A DNA stretch of 64,000 bases from Bacteroidales bacterium (GTDB taxonomy: Bacteria > Bacteroidota > Bacteroidia > Bacteroidales > ML635J-15), in NCBI GenBank assembly GCA_017620015.1, contig JAFZRE010000015.1, positions 1 to 64,000 on the forward strand. The letters run 5' to 3'. Under the pieces are notes generated by a model, which was given only the letters and a program-made list of their open reading frames with translations, ran no database searches and was not told the origin of the DNA. The translations under genes and the position numbers were made by a program. Every line of letters begins with the position of its first letter. The stretch's first letter is position 1. Positions 36,201-44,600 of the stretch are shown one piece after another.

Positions 36201-37550
36201 CGAAAGCATAGTATTATCGACACACACCATGCCCGAAGATGTTATCATAGCCGTACTTGGTCGAATGCAGCATCTTGGGTCATCGTAGTCGCGTACCGTA
36301 ACTATCAATGTTGTATCGTAGGTGCAACCGAAATTGTCTGTAGCAGAAAACACATATTCGTGCTGTCCCGGCACGTTGGGCAAAGCCGTCGTATTTGCTG
36401 CTCCACCGCCAATAATATCATCGCCGCTCCAAGCCATATCTGAAGGATCAAATTCGGTCTGATACTGGATAAGCGACTCGACAGGAATAAGATAGTCGGC
36501 GAAATGCAGTTCGACAGAAAAAACAACTCCGTCATCCCAACGCCTGTGGTCCTGAATATTAATGCACCATTCACCATTTACAGGGCAACCAACAAGACTC
36601 GACCAGTCGCCAGTAGGACGATAGTCGCCGGCAGGTATGTACTCTTCGGAATAATAGTGATTTCCAGCATTGTCGGTATAACTATATGTAGGTGCGTTAT
36701 TTGCAACTTGCTCGATAGTACTCGTGGCGTTATGACTCCAAGTATAGTGGTAAGGTTCACCCGGATTGCAAGGGTCATCATCATCGTCGATAGGCTCGCC
36801 TAGGAACTGCCAGTCGGAACCACCGTGATAACCGTCGAACAAGGTAAGCCGATTTCCCGAAGGACAAGTAATCCATACTTCAAGGTCACCCAGATACGAA
36901 TGTTCCATATCAATGGCAATGGATTCTATGTCGCTGGCACTCTGGATTATCTGTCCTGGCGCAAAGGCATTATGCTCAAAGCACATCGACTGCACATAGC
37001 CAGTTTCGTCAACAAAGCAGTGCTGTTCAACGATTTGTTCAGGAATTTCCATCATCCACAAGTCTGGTGGCTGCACGTGGCCGTCAAGCAAGGCAGCTTC
37101 GCCTGGGCAAATATCAGGACTTACCGTAGTTCCAGGAAAAGTCGGAGGCAACGACACCGCCACAAGCATAGGCTCGGGATAAACGTAGCGGCATCCATTT
37201 TGGTCGGTAGCATATAGATTTATGTAATAAGCTCCTGGTTCAAGGTTGGTAACGAGTGTATTCATGCCTGTGCCACCAGTCTGATGACTACCATTTTCAT
37301 CAACCCAACTCCAAGTCCAATTCAAGCTTTCGTCCGACTGATGATAGCCGTTGGGAGCATCATTGTTCGGAAACACGCCATTTGCAGAAATCTCAATCGG
37401 CAAATTGGAACATGCCTCAAAACGGTTTTCATCAGCATTCCACCTTCCACTAATATTAGGTACGATAGTAAAATCTTGACAATTCGGCTGTTGTGCAAAA
37501 GAAACCATCCACATTACCACGGCACATAATAGCATCACTAACTTTTTCAT
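33282..37550 (-). CDS. giant T9SS type B surface protein: P-domain, SprB repeats, PKD, CHU_C
   Basis: This 1422-aa exported protein has the signal MKKLVMLLCAVVMWMVSFAQ. It has the same plan as the protein at 27952 but without the N-terminal CUB domain. It has a P-like domain (YLGDLEVWITCPSGNRL, VGCPVNGEWCINIQDHRR), SprB-type repeats (SYSWAAPGN, YMWSDVGYASADRRNLPAGE, YSWPSDNYVYDGICSG, SYLWPDGTTTETL) and PKD domains (YLWRFGDNDFS, YFWFFGDNDSSMFESP). The type B sorting domain at the end starts FYAPTSFTPNGDGIND. Identity between the two is very high in the P-domain and C-terminal modules and lower in the repeats. It is probably secreted through T9SS and surface-attached; the ligand is unknown. Confidence 0.88.
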   Translation of the reverse strand: MKKLVMLLCAVVMWMVSFAQQPNCQDFTIVPNISGRWNADENRFEACSNLPIEISANGVFPNNDAPNGYHQSDESLNWTWSWVDENGSHQTGGTGMNTLVTNLEPGAYYINLYATDQNGCRYVYPEPMLVAVSLPPTFPGTTVSPDICPGEAALLDGHVQPPDLWMMEIPEQIVEQHCFVDETGYVQSMCFEHNAFAPGQIIQSASDIESIAIDMEHSYLGDLEVWITCPSGNRLTLFDGYHGGSDWQFLGEPIDDDDDPCNPGEPYHYTWSHNATSTIEQVANNAPTYSYTDNAGNHYYSEEYIPAGDYRPTGDWSSLVGCPVNGEWCINIQDHRRWDDGVVFSVELHFADYLIPVESLIQYQTEFDPSDMAWSGDDIIGGGAANTTALPNVPGQHEYVFSATDNFGCTYDTTLIVTVRDYDDPRCCIRPSTAMITSSGMVCVDNTMLSAQALANGNTGEWSVVAYPNGDNVNNSVAFASPNSPNTRVSVNGWGSYTFRWTEHYLGQADCIDFAEVTINFQQQPTPTFSYTPISCFGGETSIAYTGNMSADAEFSWDFDGGFVQYGATPLGPHMVSWRESGTHGVTLSVNNNGCVSNDTLVSIFVPDKLVIDSISVVNDPCYHSNGGSAVVAHHGGTLPVSYSWAAPGNELLNLGAGNYNLVITDANGCSVQHNFMVVEPAELVIQSVESTNLSCYASHDGTISVYAGGGTGELQYMWSDVGYASADRRNLPAGEYSLVVSDVNGCSQSAYVYITQPERLVLQLTSDYAVCEGEPTPVYANAFGGTSPYRYFWNTGDETFEAGNGLSTGLDVTTHYSVFARDAHDCLSETQTMTVTVSPRLSIDSVILQQIKCYGHCDGRAELVVSGGLAPLQYSWPSDNYVYDGICSGYYAVTVSDRIGCSAISTFVITQPNDFVVSTSVEPVTCNGGDDGSARVFVSGATPPYSYLWPDGTTTETLVASAGSYTITVLDDFGCRYTEEINIEEPGPIMFVPINNVTICKGQSATLTTQVSGGTPFYDYAWSGSDGTQYFGSICTVSPTANSTYSLTITDSQGCSLQVPPVTVSINPDLRITSVLTNHGTVCAGDEALIYVEADGGNGGPYTLMLQDGRVVASPFSVRPDTTTMYYITLSDMCGTPSVVDSIAINVYPSPDELFVADGVSGCVPLSVAFSPLKVNGANYLWRFGDNDFSEDATPVHTYQKAGTFDVTMSVTNEYGCRVERTIPNMVHAYPHPKALFDAEVQSVSAVSAEVLFSNRSVDAVRYFWFFGDNDSSMFESPRHLYQSAGEYDVTLVAENEHYCTDTTVRRIMVYNEFSFYAPTSFTPNGDGINDCFRICGSGISKNNFLLMVYDRWGEMIFKTTEYDPNAHCDACSEGSWDGTDSGSKRKGDKVLPNGVYQWYCQFEDVFGIEHREQGVVNLAR

Positions 37551-37620
37551 CTCACTAAAATTTTAATGTTTCTGTATGTTTAACGAAACAAAATGAAAAA
37601 GGTTGCCGAAAAAAAAGAAA

Positions 37621-37652
37621 AAAAATACGGGCACCGTTGCGTCCGTATTTTT
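37621..37652 (-). terminator. terminator of the nucleotidyltransferase gene
   Basis: A 7-bp stem (AATACGG/CCGTATT; 37649-37643 with 37630-37624), extended by A-T pairs, runs into a T-run on the minus strand. Confidence 0.75.
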
Positions 37653-37655
37653 TTC

Positions 37656-38366
37656 TTAACAGCCTTTTTCTATTTCCCTTATTACATCAATCTTCCCGAC
37701 GTCAAGTACCTTGTTGTTGTCGTGAATGTAACCGCCGATGCGGTGCGACTGTGATATTTTCAGCAGTTCGGGAATAATGGGGAACGAACCTTCGTTTTCA
37801 ATCAGGTCGAATATGTCGTAGTTGCACACATATATCCCACTGAAAGCCATTTCGTTATATTGCTCGCGACCGATTGTTATTATCGACTTGTCGTTCTTTA
37901 GGTCGCGCCAGCCGCAAAGACGGTTTTCGCCGTCGAAAAGCAGATGCTTTGAGCTTTCGCGGTGCATAACAGCAAGGGTTGCGACATTTTTTGTCGTACA
38001 ATGATAGTCGTATAGCGCCTTTAGGTTCAGGTCGGAGAAAATATCAACGTTGTGGATTAGGAAATTGTCACCAGGGCAGAAAAACTTCTTTACATTTTTC
38101 AAGCCTCCGCCAGTGTTTAGAAGGAGTTCTCGTTCGTCTGAAATTTCGATTTTCACACCGAAATCGTTGTTTTTCACGAAGTCGATAATCTGCTCGGCGA
38201 AATGGTGAACGTTGACCACTATGTAGTCGAATCCGAAACCACGCAATTTCTCTATTTGGTGCTGAATCATCGGTTTTCCGCTGATTGGCACCATCGCCTT
38301 TGGCATTGTGTTGGTCAGCGGGGCAAGGCGTGTGCCAAGCCCCGCTGCAAATATCATTGCTTTCAT
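37656..38366 (-). CDS. NDP-sugar nucleotidyltransferase, MurU-like
   Basis: This 236-aa protein is a sugar-phosphate nucleotidyltransferase. It starts MKAMIFAAGLGTRLAPLTN (G-x-G-T-R loop), followed by MPKAMVPISGKPMIQHQIEKL, VVNVHHFAEQI, NTGGGLKN and the metal-binding NVDIFSDLN. This short single-domain form matches MurU-type enzymes (N-acetylmuramate 1-phosphate uridylyltransferase of cell-wall recycling), but mannose-1-P or glucose-1-P specificity cannot be excluded. No kinase partner such as AmgK is adjacent. ATG 38366 is chosen since the codons upstream do not resemble the family. Confidence 0.85.
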   Translation of the reverse strand: MKAMIFAAGLGTRLAPLTNTMPKAMVPISGKPMIQHQIEKLRGFGFDYIVVNVHHFAEQIIDFVKNNDFGVKIEISDERELLLNTGGGLKNVKKFFCPGDNFLIHNVDIFSDLNLKALYDYHCTTKNVATLAVMHRESSKHLLFDGENRLCGWRDLKNDKSIITIGREQYNEMAFSGIYVCNYDIFDLIENEGSFPIIPELLKISQSHRIGGYIHDNNKVLDVGKIDVIREIEKGC

Positions 38367-38410
38367 AATATACTTATTATTATGTTTTATTGTTCGCAAA
38401 ATCCCTACCA

Positions 38411-38570
38411 TGTCATTCTGGAAAGTAGAACGAACAGCAAAAGGAACGTTGCTCGTGAGTTCACTTATCCGGAATCTGCTGACGGATAATTGTCTAACAG
38501 ATTACGGACAGCAGTCTTCACAACGCTCCACGTACCGTATCGCGTGTTACGACTAGCTTCCGAAATGACA
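38411..38570. repeat. MITE-like 160-bp element with imperfect terminal inverted repeats
   Basis: The left end TGTCATTCTGGAAAGTAG (38411) and the reverse complement of the right end (TGTCATTTCGGAAGCTAG, ending at 38570) match at about 14 of 18 positions. There is no coding capacity. It lies between the nucleotidyltransferase start and the DPP11 stop. Confidence 0.4.
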
Positions 38571-38578
38571 GGAAAAAG

Positions 38579-40726
38579 TTACTTCCTAATCTCCATTTCG
38601 TCAATCAAATGTGTTGCACCTGCGAACTTGTCAATCAGGAACAAAGCATAGCGGATGTCGAGCGAAATGTTGCGGCACATCTCGGGGTCGTACATGATGT
38701 CGCTCATAGTACCCTCCCAGTTGCGGTCGAAGTTGACACCGATAAGTTCGCCATTGCCGTTGATGACAGGGCTTCCCGAATTTCCGCCAGTAGTATGATT
38801 TGTAGCGGTAAAAGCCACGTGCAACTTGCCGTCCTTGTCGGCATAGCGACCGTAATCCTTCTTCTCGTACAGTTCCTTCAGACGAGCCGGAACCTTGTAG
38901 TCGTAAATGTCGGGGTTGTCCTTTTCGATGATACCGTCAAGGGTGGTATATGGCAGATAATCAATTCCATCGGCTGGCTGATATGGAGAAACCTGTCCAT
39001 AGGTCACACGCAAGGTGAAGTTTGCATCGGGGAAGAAACGCTTCTGTGGCTCGTATTCCATCTGAGCCTTCATATAGATGCGGTCAAGTTTCTTTATGCG
39101 TTCATCACAATCGACAATCGCCGATTGGATTTCGTTGCGGTATATGGCTATTATCTCCTTTGCAATATTGTAAATCGGGTCTGACTGCAAAGTCTTTGCC
39201 GACTTCGACGACAGTCCGTTTACAAATGCTTCGAACTTTTCCTGATTTGCAAATACCGACTTCGAGAAGCAGTATTCGGCGAAAGCCATATACTTGTCGG
39301 ATGCCGACTTAGCCACCTTGTCGATGCTGCTGTAAGTTGAAGGCCAATACTTTTCGGGCATATTTTCTGCATAAATTCTTGTCATTTCGGCAAAAAGACG
39401 GATTTCCACCTGCTCGTCATAATCCTTGTAGTTGCCCTTCGACTTCGACAATGCCATTTCCTTAAGGCTCTGCAAGTTCTCTGCCGAAGCGTCCTTGCAC
39501 GATTCGAGCATTCGCATCTGGTTGGCAAACGAAACTGCATAACTTCCAAGACCTGCTTCAGATATATAGATGTAAGCCAAGTTCAACGGCTTCATTTCGG
39601 CATACACCTTTGCATAGTCGTCGAGAAGATTCTTGTACTCGGGCTTGTCGTTTGCCCACTTCTGGAAACCTTCCTCGAAATTGCGCTTAACATTCACTGC
39701 ATCAAGGCGTTTCAAGCCCTTTATTTCGCCCTGCCACTTCTTCCATCCGTTGGCAATGCTTGCAGCCTTGTTGGAATACTGGATACGTGTGAGTTTCGAC
39801 TTTTCCATGCCGGCCTTTATGACTTCGAGTTTCTTATCGCGAATGGCAATTCTAGTCGGGTCTGAATCGTACATTACCTGCTCCACTGCCACTGCGGGAA
39901 GGTATTCCTGAGTTGTACCAGGGTAACCGAACACCATTGTAAAGTCGCCTTCCTGAACGCCCTTGAGCGAAATCGGGAAAAATTTCTTGGGTGTGTATGG
40001 AATATTTTCGTCGGAATACTTTGCAGGCTTGCCATCCTTGCCGCAATAAACGCGGAAAAGCGAGAAATCGCCTGTGTGACGAGGCCACATCCAGTTGTCG
40101 GTATCGCCGCCAAACTTGCCTATTGCTGAAGGAGGAGCACCTACCAAGCGTACATCCTCAAAAATTTCGTTCTTGAACAGGAAATATTGGTTTCCATTGT
40201 AAAACGATTCTATACGAGCTTGATAGTGAGTACCTTTTACAGATTCCTCCTTTATCTTGGAAATGTTTGCCAAAATTTTCGTTGCGCGGTCACCGTCCGA
40301 CATATCAGAAGTCACACCTTCAAGGACCTTGTCGGTAACGTCTTCCATGCTTACGAGGAAAGTCACCGTAAGACCTGGACTTGCGAGTTCCTCCTTGCGG
40401 CTCATTGCCCAGAAGCCATCGGTAAGGTAGTCGTGTTCGACCGAACTATGGCGCTGGATAGTTCCGTATCCGCAGTGATGGTTGGTGATGAGAAGTCCTT
40501 CGTTAGAAATCATTTCGCCGGTGCAACCGCCACCGAAAATCACGATAGCATCCTTCATAGATGCGTGGTTGATGCTGTAGATGTCGTCGGCAGTGAGCTT
40601 GAAGCCCTTTTTCTGCATGTCGGCGATGTTGTACTTTTCGAGCAAAAGGGGAAGCCACATCCCTTCGTCGGCGAGGAGGCTGCACGATAGCAGCGCGAAA
40701 ATCAAGATGCTGAATATTTTCTTCAT
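38579..40726 (-). CDS. S46 family dipeptidyl-peptidase, DPP11 type (Asp/Glu-specific)
   Basis: This 715-aa exported serine peptidase has a signal peptide (MKKIFSILIFALLSCSLLAD; start 40726). The catalytic His is in LLITNHHCGYG (about residue 84) and the catalytic Ser650 is in GGNSGSPVING. Eighteen residues after that Ser is Arg668 (GVNFDRNWEG). In Porphyromonas gingivalis the equivalent Arg673 of DPP11 reads acidic P1 side chains, while DPP7 has Gly there. So I predict release of X-Asp and X-Glu dipeptides in the periplasm, feeding amino-acid fermentation. The specificity call is inference from one residue. Codons before 40726 are AT-rich repeat and not coding. Confidence 0.88.
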   Translation of the reverse strand: MKKIFSILIFALLSCSLLADEGMWLPLLLEKYNIADMQKKGFKLTADDIYSINHASMKDAIVIFGGGCTGEMISNEGLLITNHHCGYGTIQRHSSVEHDYLTDGFWAMSRKEELASPGLTVTFLVSMEDVTDKVLEGVTSDMSDGDRATKILANISKIKEESVKGTHYQARIESFYNGNQYFLFKNEIFEDVRLVGAPPSAIGKFGGDTDNWMWPRHTGDFSLFRVYCGKDGKPAKYSDENIPYTPKKFFPISLKGVQEGDFTMVFGYPGTTQEYLPAVAVEQVMYDSDPTRIAIRDKKLEVIKAGMEKSKLTRIQYSNKAASIANGWKKWQGEIKGLKRLDAVNVKRNFEEGFQKWANDKPEYKNLLDDYAKVYAEMKPLNLAYIYISEAGLGSYAVSFANQMRMLESCKDASAENLQSLKEMALSKSKGNYKDYDEQVEIRLFAEMTRIYAENMPEKYWPSTYSSIDKVAKSASDKYMAFAEYCFSKSVFANQEKFEAFVNGLSSKSAKTLQSDPIYNIAKEIIAIYRNEIQSAIVDCDERIKKLDRIYMKAQMEYEPQKRFFPDANFTLRVTYGQVSPYQPADGIDYLPYTTLDGIIEKDNPDIYDYKVPARLKELYEKKDYGRYADKDGKLHVAFTATNHTTGGNSGSPVINGNGELIGVNFDRNWEGTMSDIMYDPEMCRNISLDIRYALFLIDKFAGATHLIDEMEIRK

Positions 40727-40745
40727 TGTGTTATAAATTATGGGA

Positions 40746-40776
40746 CAAAGATAATTAATAATGGACAATGGACAAT
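40746..40776 (-). promoter_or_regulatory. promoter of the DPP11-type gene
   Basis: ATTG (40776-40773) and TATCTTTG (40753-40746) are 19 bp apart on the minus strand. The -33 part is supplied by the first unit of an ACAATGG repeat tract. Confidence 0.5.
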
Positions 40777-41590
40777 GGAGAATTGACAATGGATAATTGA
40801 CAATTAACAATGGAGAATGGACAATTAACAATAGAGAATGGACAATGGAGAAATCCTCGCAAAGCTCGGAATAATAGAAGTCGCTACGCGAGAATAAAGG
40901 GAGTCGCTACGCGAAGATAAAATAAGTCGCTGCGCGAAAATAAAAGGAGTCGCTACGCGAGAACGGCGAAGCCCTCAACGAAGTTAAATTAAACAAATTG
41001 ATACAAACCTTTAGCTCACGCAGCGAAGCAAGTAATCTAACAAATCTTATTGTCCCTCTGGAAAATTTGAATCAAATTTGTTCAATTTCTGCCCGTCAGG
41101 GCACTAAATAAAGAGTCGCTGCGCGAGAAATAAAGCAAATTGATACAAATCTAACAAATTTGATTGGCTCTCGGGTAATTGCTCACTGCGTGTCGCGAGC
41201 TAAAGGTTTGAAAAAGATTTGTTCAATTTCTGCCACTTGTGGCACTAAATAAGGAGTCGCTGCGCGAGAAATATTACAAATTGATACAAATCTGACAAAT
41301 TTTATTAGCACTCTGGAAAATTTGAATCAAATTTGTTCAATTTCTGCCCGTCAGGGCACTAAATAAAGAGTCGCTGCGCGAGAACGGCGAAGCCCTCAAC
41401 GAAGTTAACCTTTAGCTCGGCGTAAGCCAAATTAAACAAATTGATACAAACCTTTAGCTCACGCAGCGAAGCAAGTAATCTAACAAATCTTATTGTCCCT
41501 CTGGGTAATTTGATTTTAATTTGTTGTATTTCTGCCCGTCAGGGCACTAAAAAGAAAACATTTCTGCCCGTCAGGGCACTAAAAACAAAA
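40754..41590. repeat. non-coding repeat tract 1 (GAGTCGCTGCGCGAG family)
   Basis: The 924-bp gap between two minus-strand genes (40727-41650) has no supportable gene. It opens with GGACAATGGAGAATTGACAA-like units. It then alternates GAGTCGCTRCGCGAGAA, CGGCGAAGCCCTCAACGAAG, ACAAATTGATACAAATCT and CTGCCCGTCAGGGCACTAAA units many times. The same units form a second tract at 47386-47757, on the other side of the InlB-repeat gene. Confidence 0.8.
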
Positions 41591-41625
41591 AAAACCTCCG
41601 CGGCGGGGAACCACAGAGGTTTTTC
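41588..41625 (-). terminator. terminator of the InlB-repeat protein gene
   Basis: An AAAACCTC/GAGGTTTT stem (41624-41616 with 41598-41591) runs into eight Ts on the minus strand, 26 bp after the stop codon. Confidence 0.75.
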
Positions 41626-41650
41626 TATTTAAAATGTGTGTTTATTTTGA

Positions 41651-44600
41651 CTAGTTCTTAACAACCTTTTGGTTGATGACGAAGTCGGATGTGCTAACCC
41701 TGACTGTGTAGGTCGAATTTGACAAACCGTCAAGGTGCAGGACTGTCTGGTAGCTGTTCTGCGGAGCATCTGCTTTTTCGACATAGACAAGTCTGCCGAG
41801 CACATCGTAAACCTCGATGCTTGCTGGACGGTCGCCGAAGTTCTCCAACTCAACTGTAAGGTCGCTGTTGAACGGATTCGGGTAAGCAAGTACCTCGGGT
41901 TCGCCAGAAGCCTCAACGCAGTTGGTAACGATGATTTCAGAAGCCGTGCGGGTGCCGTCGTAGTCAACCTGAACGAGGCGGTAGTAGTTGTCGCCGCCGT
42001 AAACGCCATAGTCGGTGTAGCTGTAGCTGAGAGGCTCGATGCTGTTGCCAGCGCCTGCGATGCGTGCTATTTCAACAAAGTTGATTGCATCGTCGGAACG
42101 TTCGAGCGAGAAGTAGTCGTTGTTCTTCTCGGTAGCGGTTGTCCACATTACATGCGACGAACGTCCGTCACAGGTTGCGGAGAACGAGGTAAGCTCAATT
42201 GGAAGTATGGTGTTGTGGTCCTTGGAGCCAAGAGTAACTATCTTCTCGTAAACAGCCCTTGTCTGAGGAATCTTAACGGCAACCGAGATTGTTCCGTAAG
42301 GATCGGCAGAAACGCTCTGTGAACCGCCACCAATATTTTCCCAGCAGCTACCACTCCAGAATGCACCGTATATGTCGTCGGCATCGTGGGTAGCGGTATT
42401 TGCGTTGAAATGAGCGGTTCCACTTGCAGCCGAAACTGTCAATACGGCTTCGATTGCCAAAGGTGTCGAAACCTTCCAATACTCAACGTTGCTTACGTGG
42501 TCGAGCTGAGGATTATTGTTGGAGCACATATCGTTTATGTTCCACCAACGTGGCATTTCCGCCTGGGTGAAGCCTGCAGAATTACGGAAATACTGTACCG
42601 AAACATTTTCTGCATCGCTTGTAGCAGCAATCTTGCCAAGAACGTTGTCCTTACCGGTCGGGAAAGTGAAGCCAATTGCACTACCGCTCTTTGTAACCTT
42701 TCCTTCAACAAAACTACTATAGGACATACCGTCAGGATCTGTAACGCTTGCATCTTCGCCGAATGTTACATCGTGCTTTACAACACCGTCCTTAAAGTTT
42801 GCAGCACCATTTATTGTTACATTTCCAGCAGGAATGATATCGCCACCCTGATTGTAGAAAATAACGTTTCCAAATGTGATGTCGTGGCTGATGGTCTGGT
42901 TGCCACCATCTGCCGGACCGCAGAATATTACCTTACCTTCGCTAGCATTCAGTGTTCCAATATTTTCGAGATTGCCGGCAATGTTCAATGTCCTATCCAA
43001 AGGAACAGTAAGTGATGCGCCTGCGGCAATGGTCAGGTTGTGAGCATCTGCATTGCCGTTCTGTTCTGGCCAGTTTGGTGTTACGCACTGCGTAGCCGGT
43101 CCAATAAATATGTCCTTTTCGATTGAAGGCACTTCGGTTGCAATAGAATAGCCGTTGTCGTAAACATACCAGTTCGAAGCAGTATTCCAATCTGCTGTAT
43201 TGTTATTGCCCTTCCAAATATAATCATAGTCGGATGCATTGAGGAGATATGGCAGTTTAACGGTGATAGTGTATGAGGTATCCGAAGCACAAGTTCTCGA
43301 ATCAGGAGCAAAGTAAAGTGTTGCATTCTCATTGGAAGCAATGTAGTAGTCCCCATCAAAAGAACCTACACTTGCAGTCCAGTCACCGGGCAAATCAGCA
43401 CCTGCAGAATTTCTGGTTGGCAGTTCAACCCGGTCGCCCGGACACATTGAACCAAACGTAAAGTCCACAATCGGTTCCCATATTGCATACATATAGTCGA
43501 TTGGCTCATGGAGATCGGCGGCTATTGTTGCCACGTTAGTGAATGAACTCTCCTCATAAAATGCGCCGTTGCTACTTTTGTAATACAAGAAATGCGGATC
43601 GCAATCGTCGATTGTTTCAGGCAGAGTGCCACCTTCTGAATATTTGTACCACCCCTTGAAATTATATCCAGGACGAGATGGTACAGGAGGAGTAACAGTT
43701 TCGTTGATTGGCAGGTCTGTGTCGCTAGTACTTCCGCCATAGTTATCGTACCAATCGATAGATGTAAATTTAGGTTTTTCGACAGCCTCATACACGGCGC
43801 GAAGCTTTACAGTGTAGTTTGCTCTGTACTCGTTGTACAAGGCAGGATTAGGATTAGTCTCGCTACTAGATACAATAGAATCTCCTGTGCTTGTATTGTA
43901 CCAGCACCTGATTACCCTTTGGGCATTGTCCTTACGCACAGTGAAAGTAGCACCTGGTAAAATCTGTATATCAGTATCCACAAAATTTGAGCCATCATAA
44001 TTTTGCAATACCCAGTGTGAAAATTCCATATCGGCATCACTAGACGAAAGTGCATGACCTGCTATGGCGTGTACATTGTCTAGATACATAAACGCATCAG
44101 TAGATACTGTTGTTGTTCTATCGCTATCTACATATACCACATTAATACCATTGGCACCGCGAAGTTTTGCACGCCACTTGCCGTAAATGTCATACTTCTG
44201 GGTAATCCAGAAACGGTTATTGTTAAGGTCCTTATTATAAGTAGCGCCGTTGCCCCACTTGTCCATATCATCAGTAAAGTAAACCGTTTTGTCGTAGTCA
44301 GTCGCACCAGTTCCATCCAAAACGAGAGTTTCATTGAAAGGAAGTGTACAACCATAATTGGAATACCAACCCGTAAACTCATAGTCCTCGCCAACACCTG
44401 TTGGAACACTTACTGTACCACCATAGTTAATACGGAAATTCATTTCTTGCTCGTCCGAACCCCAGTCAAGGTCATCAACTTCATCGGCATTGGGATGCAG
44501 GAATACACGGTACTGAATTGTTCTCCATTTAGCATATACAGTGATACCGCCTTCCTTCATCGTAGTGAAAGTATAAGGATGCGTACAGCGATCATCAGTA

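Noticed and set aside
40857..41590. CRISPR array
   Set aside because: Units differ in length and order, spacing is irregular, repeats are degenerate and no cas genes are present.
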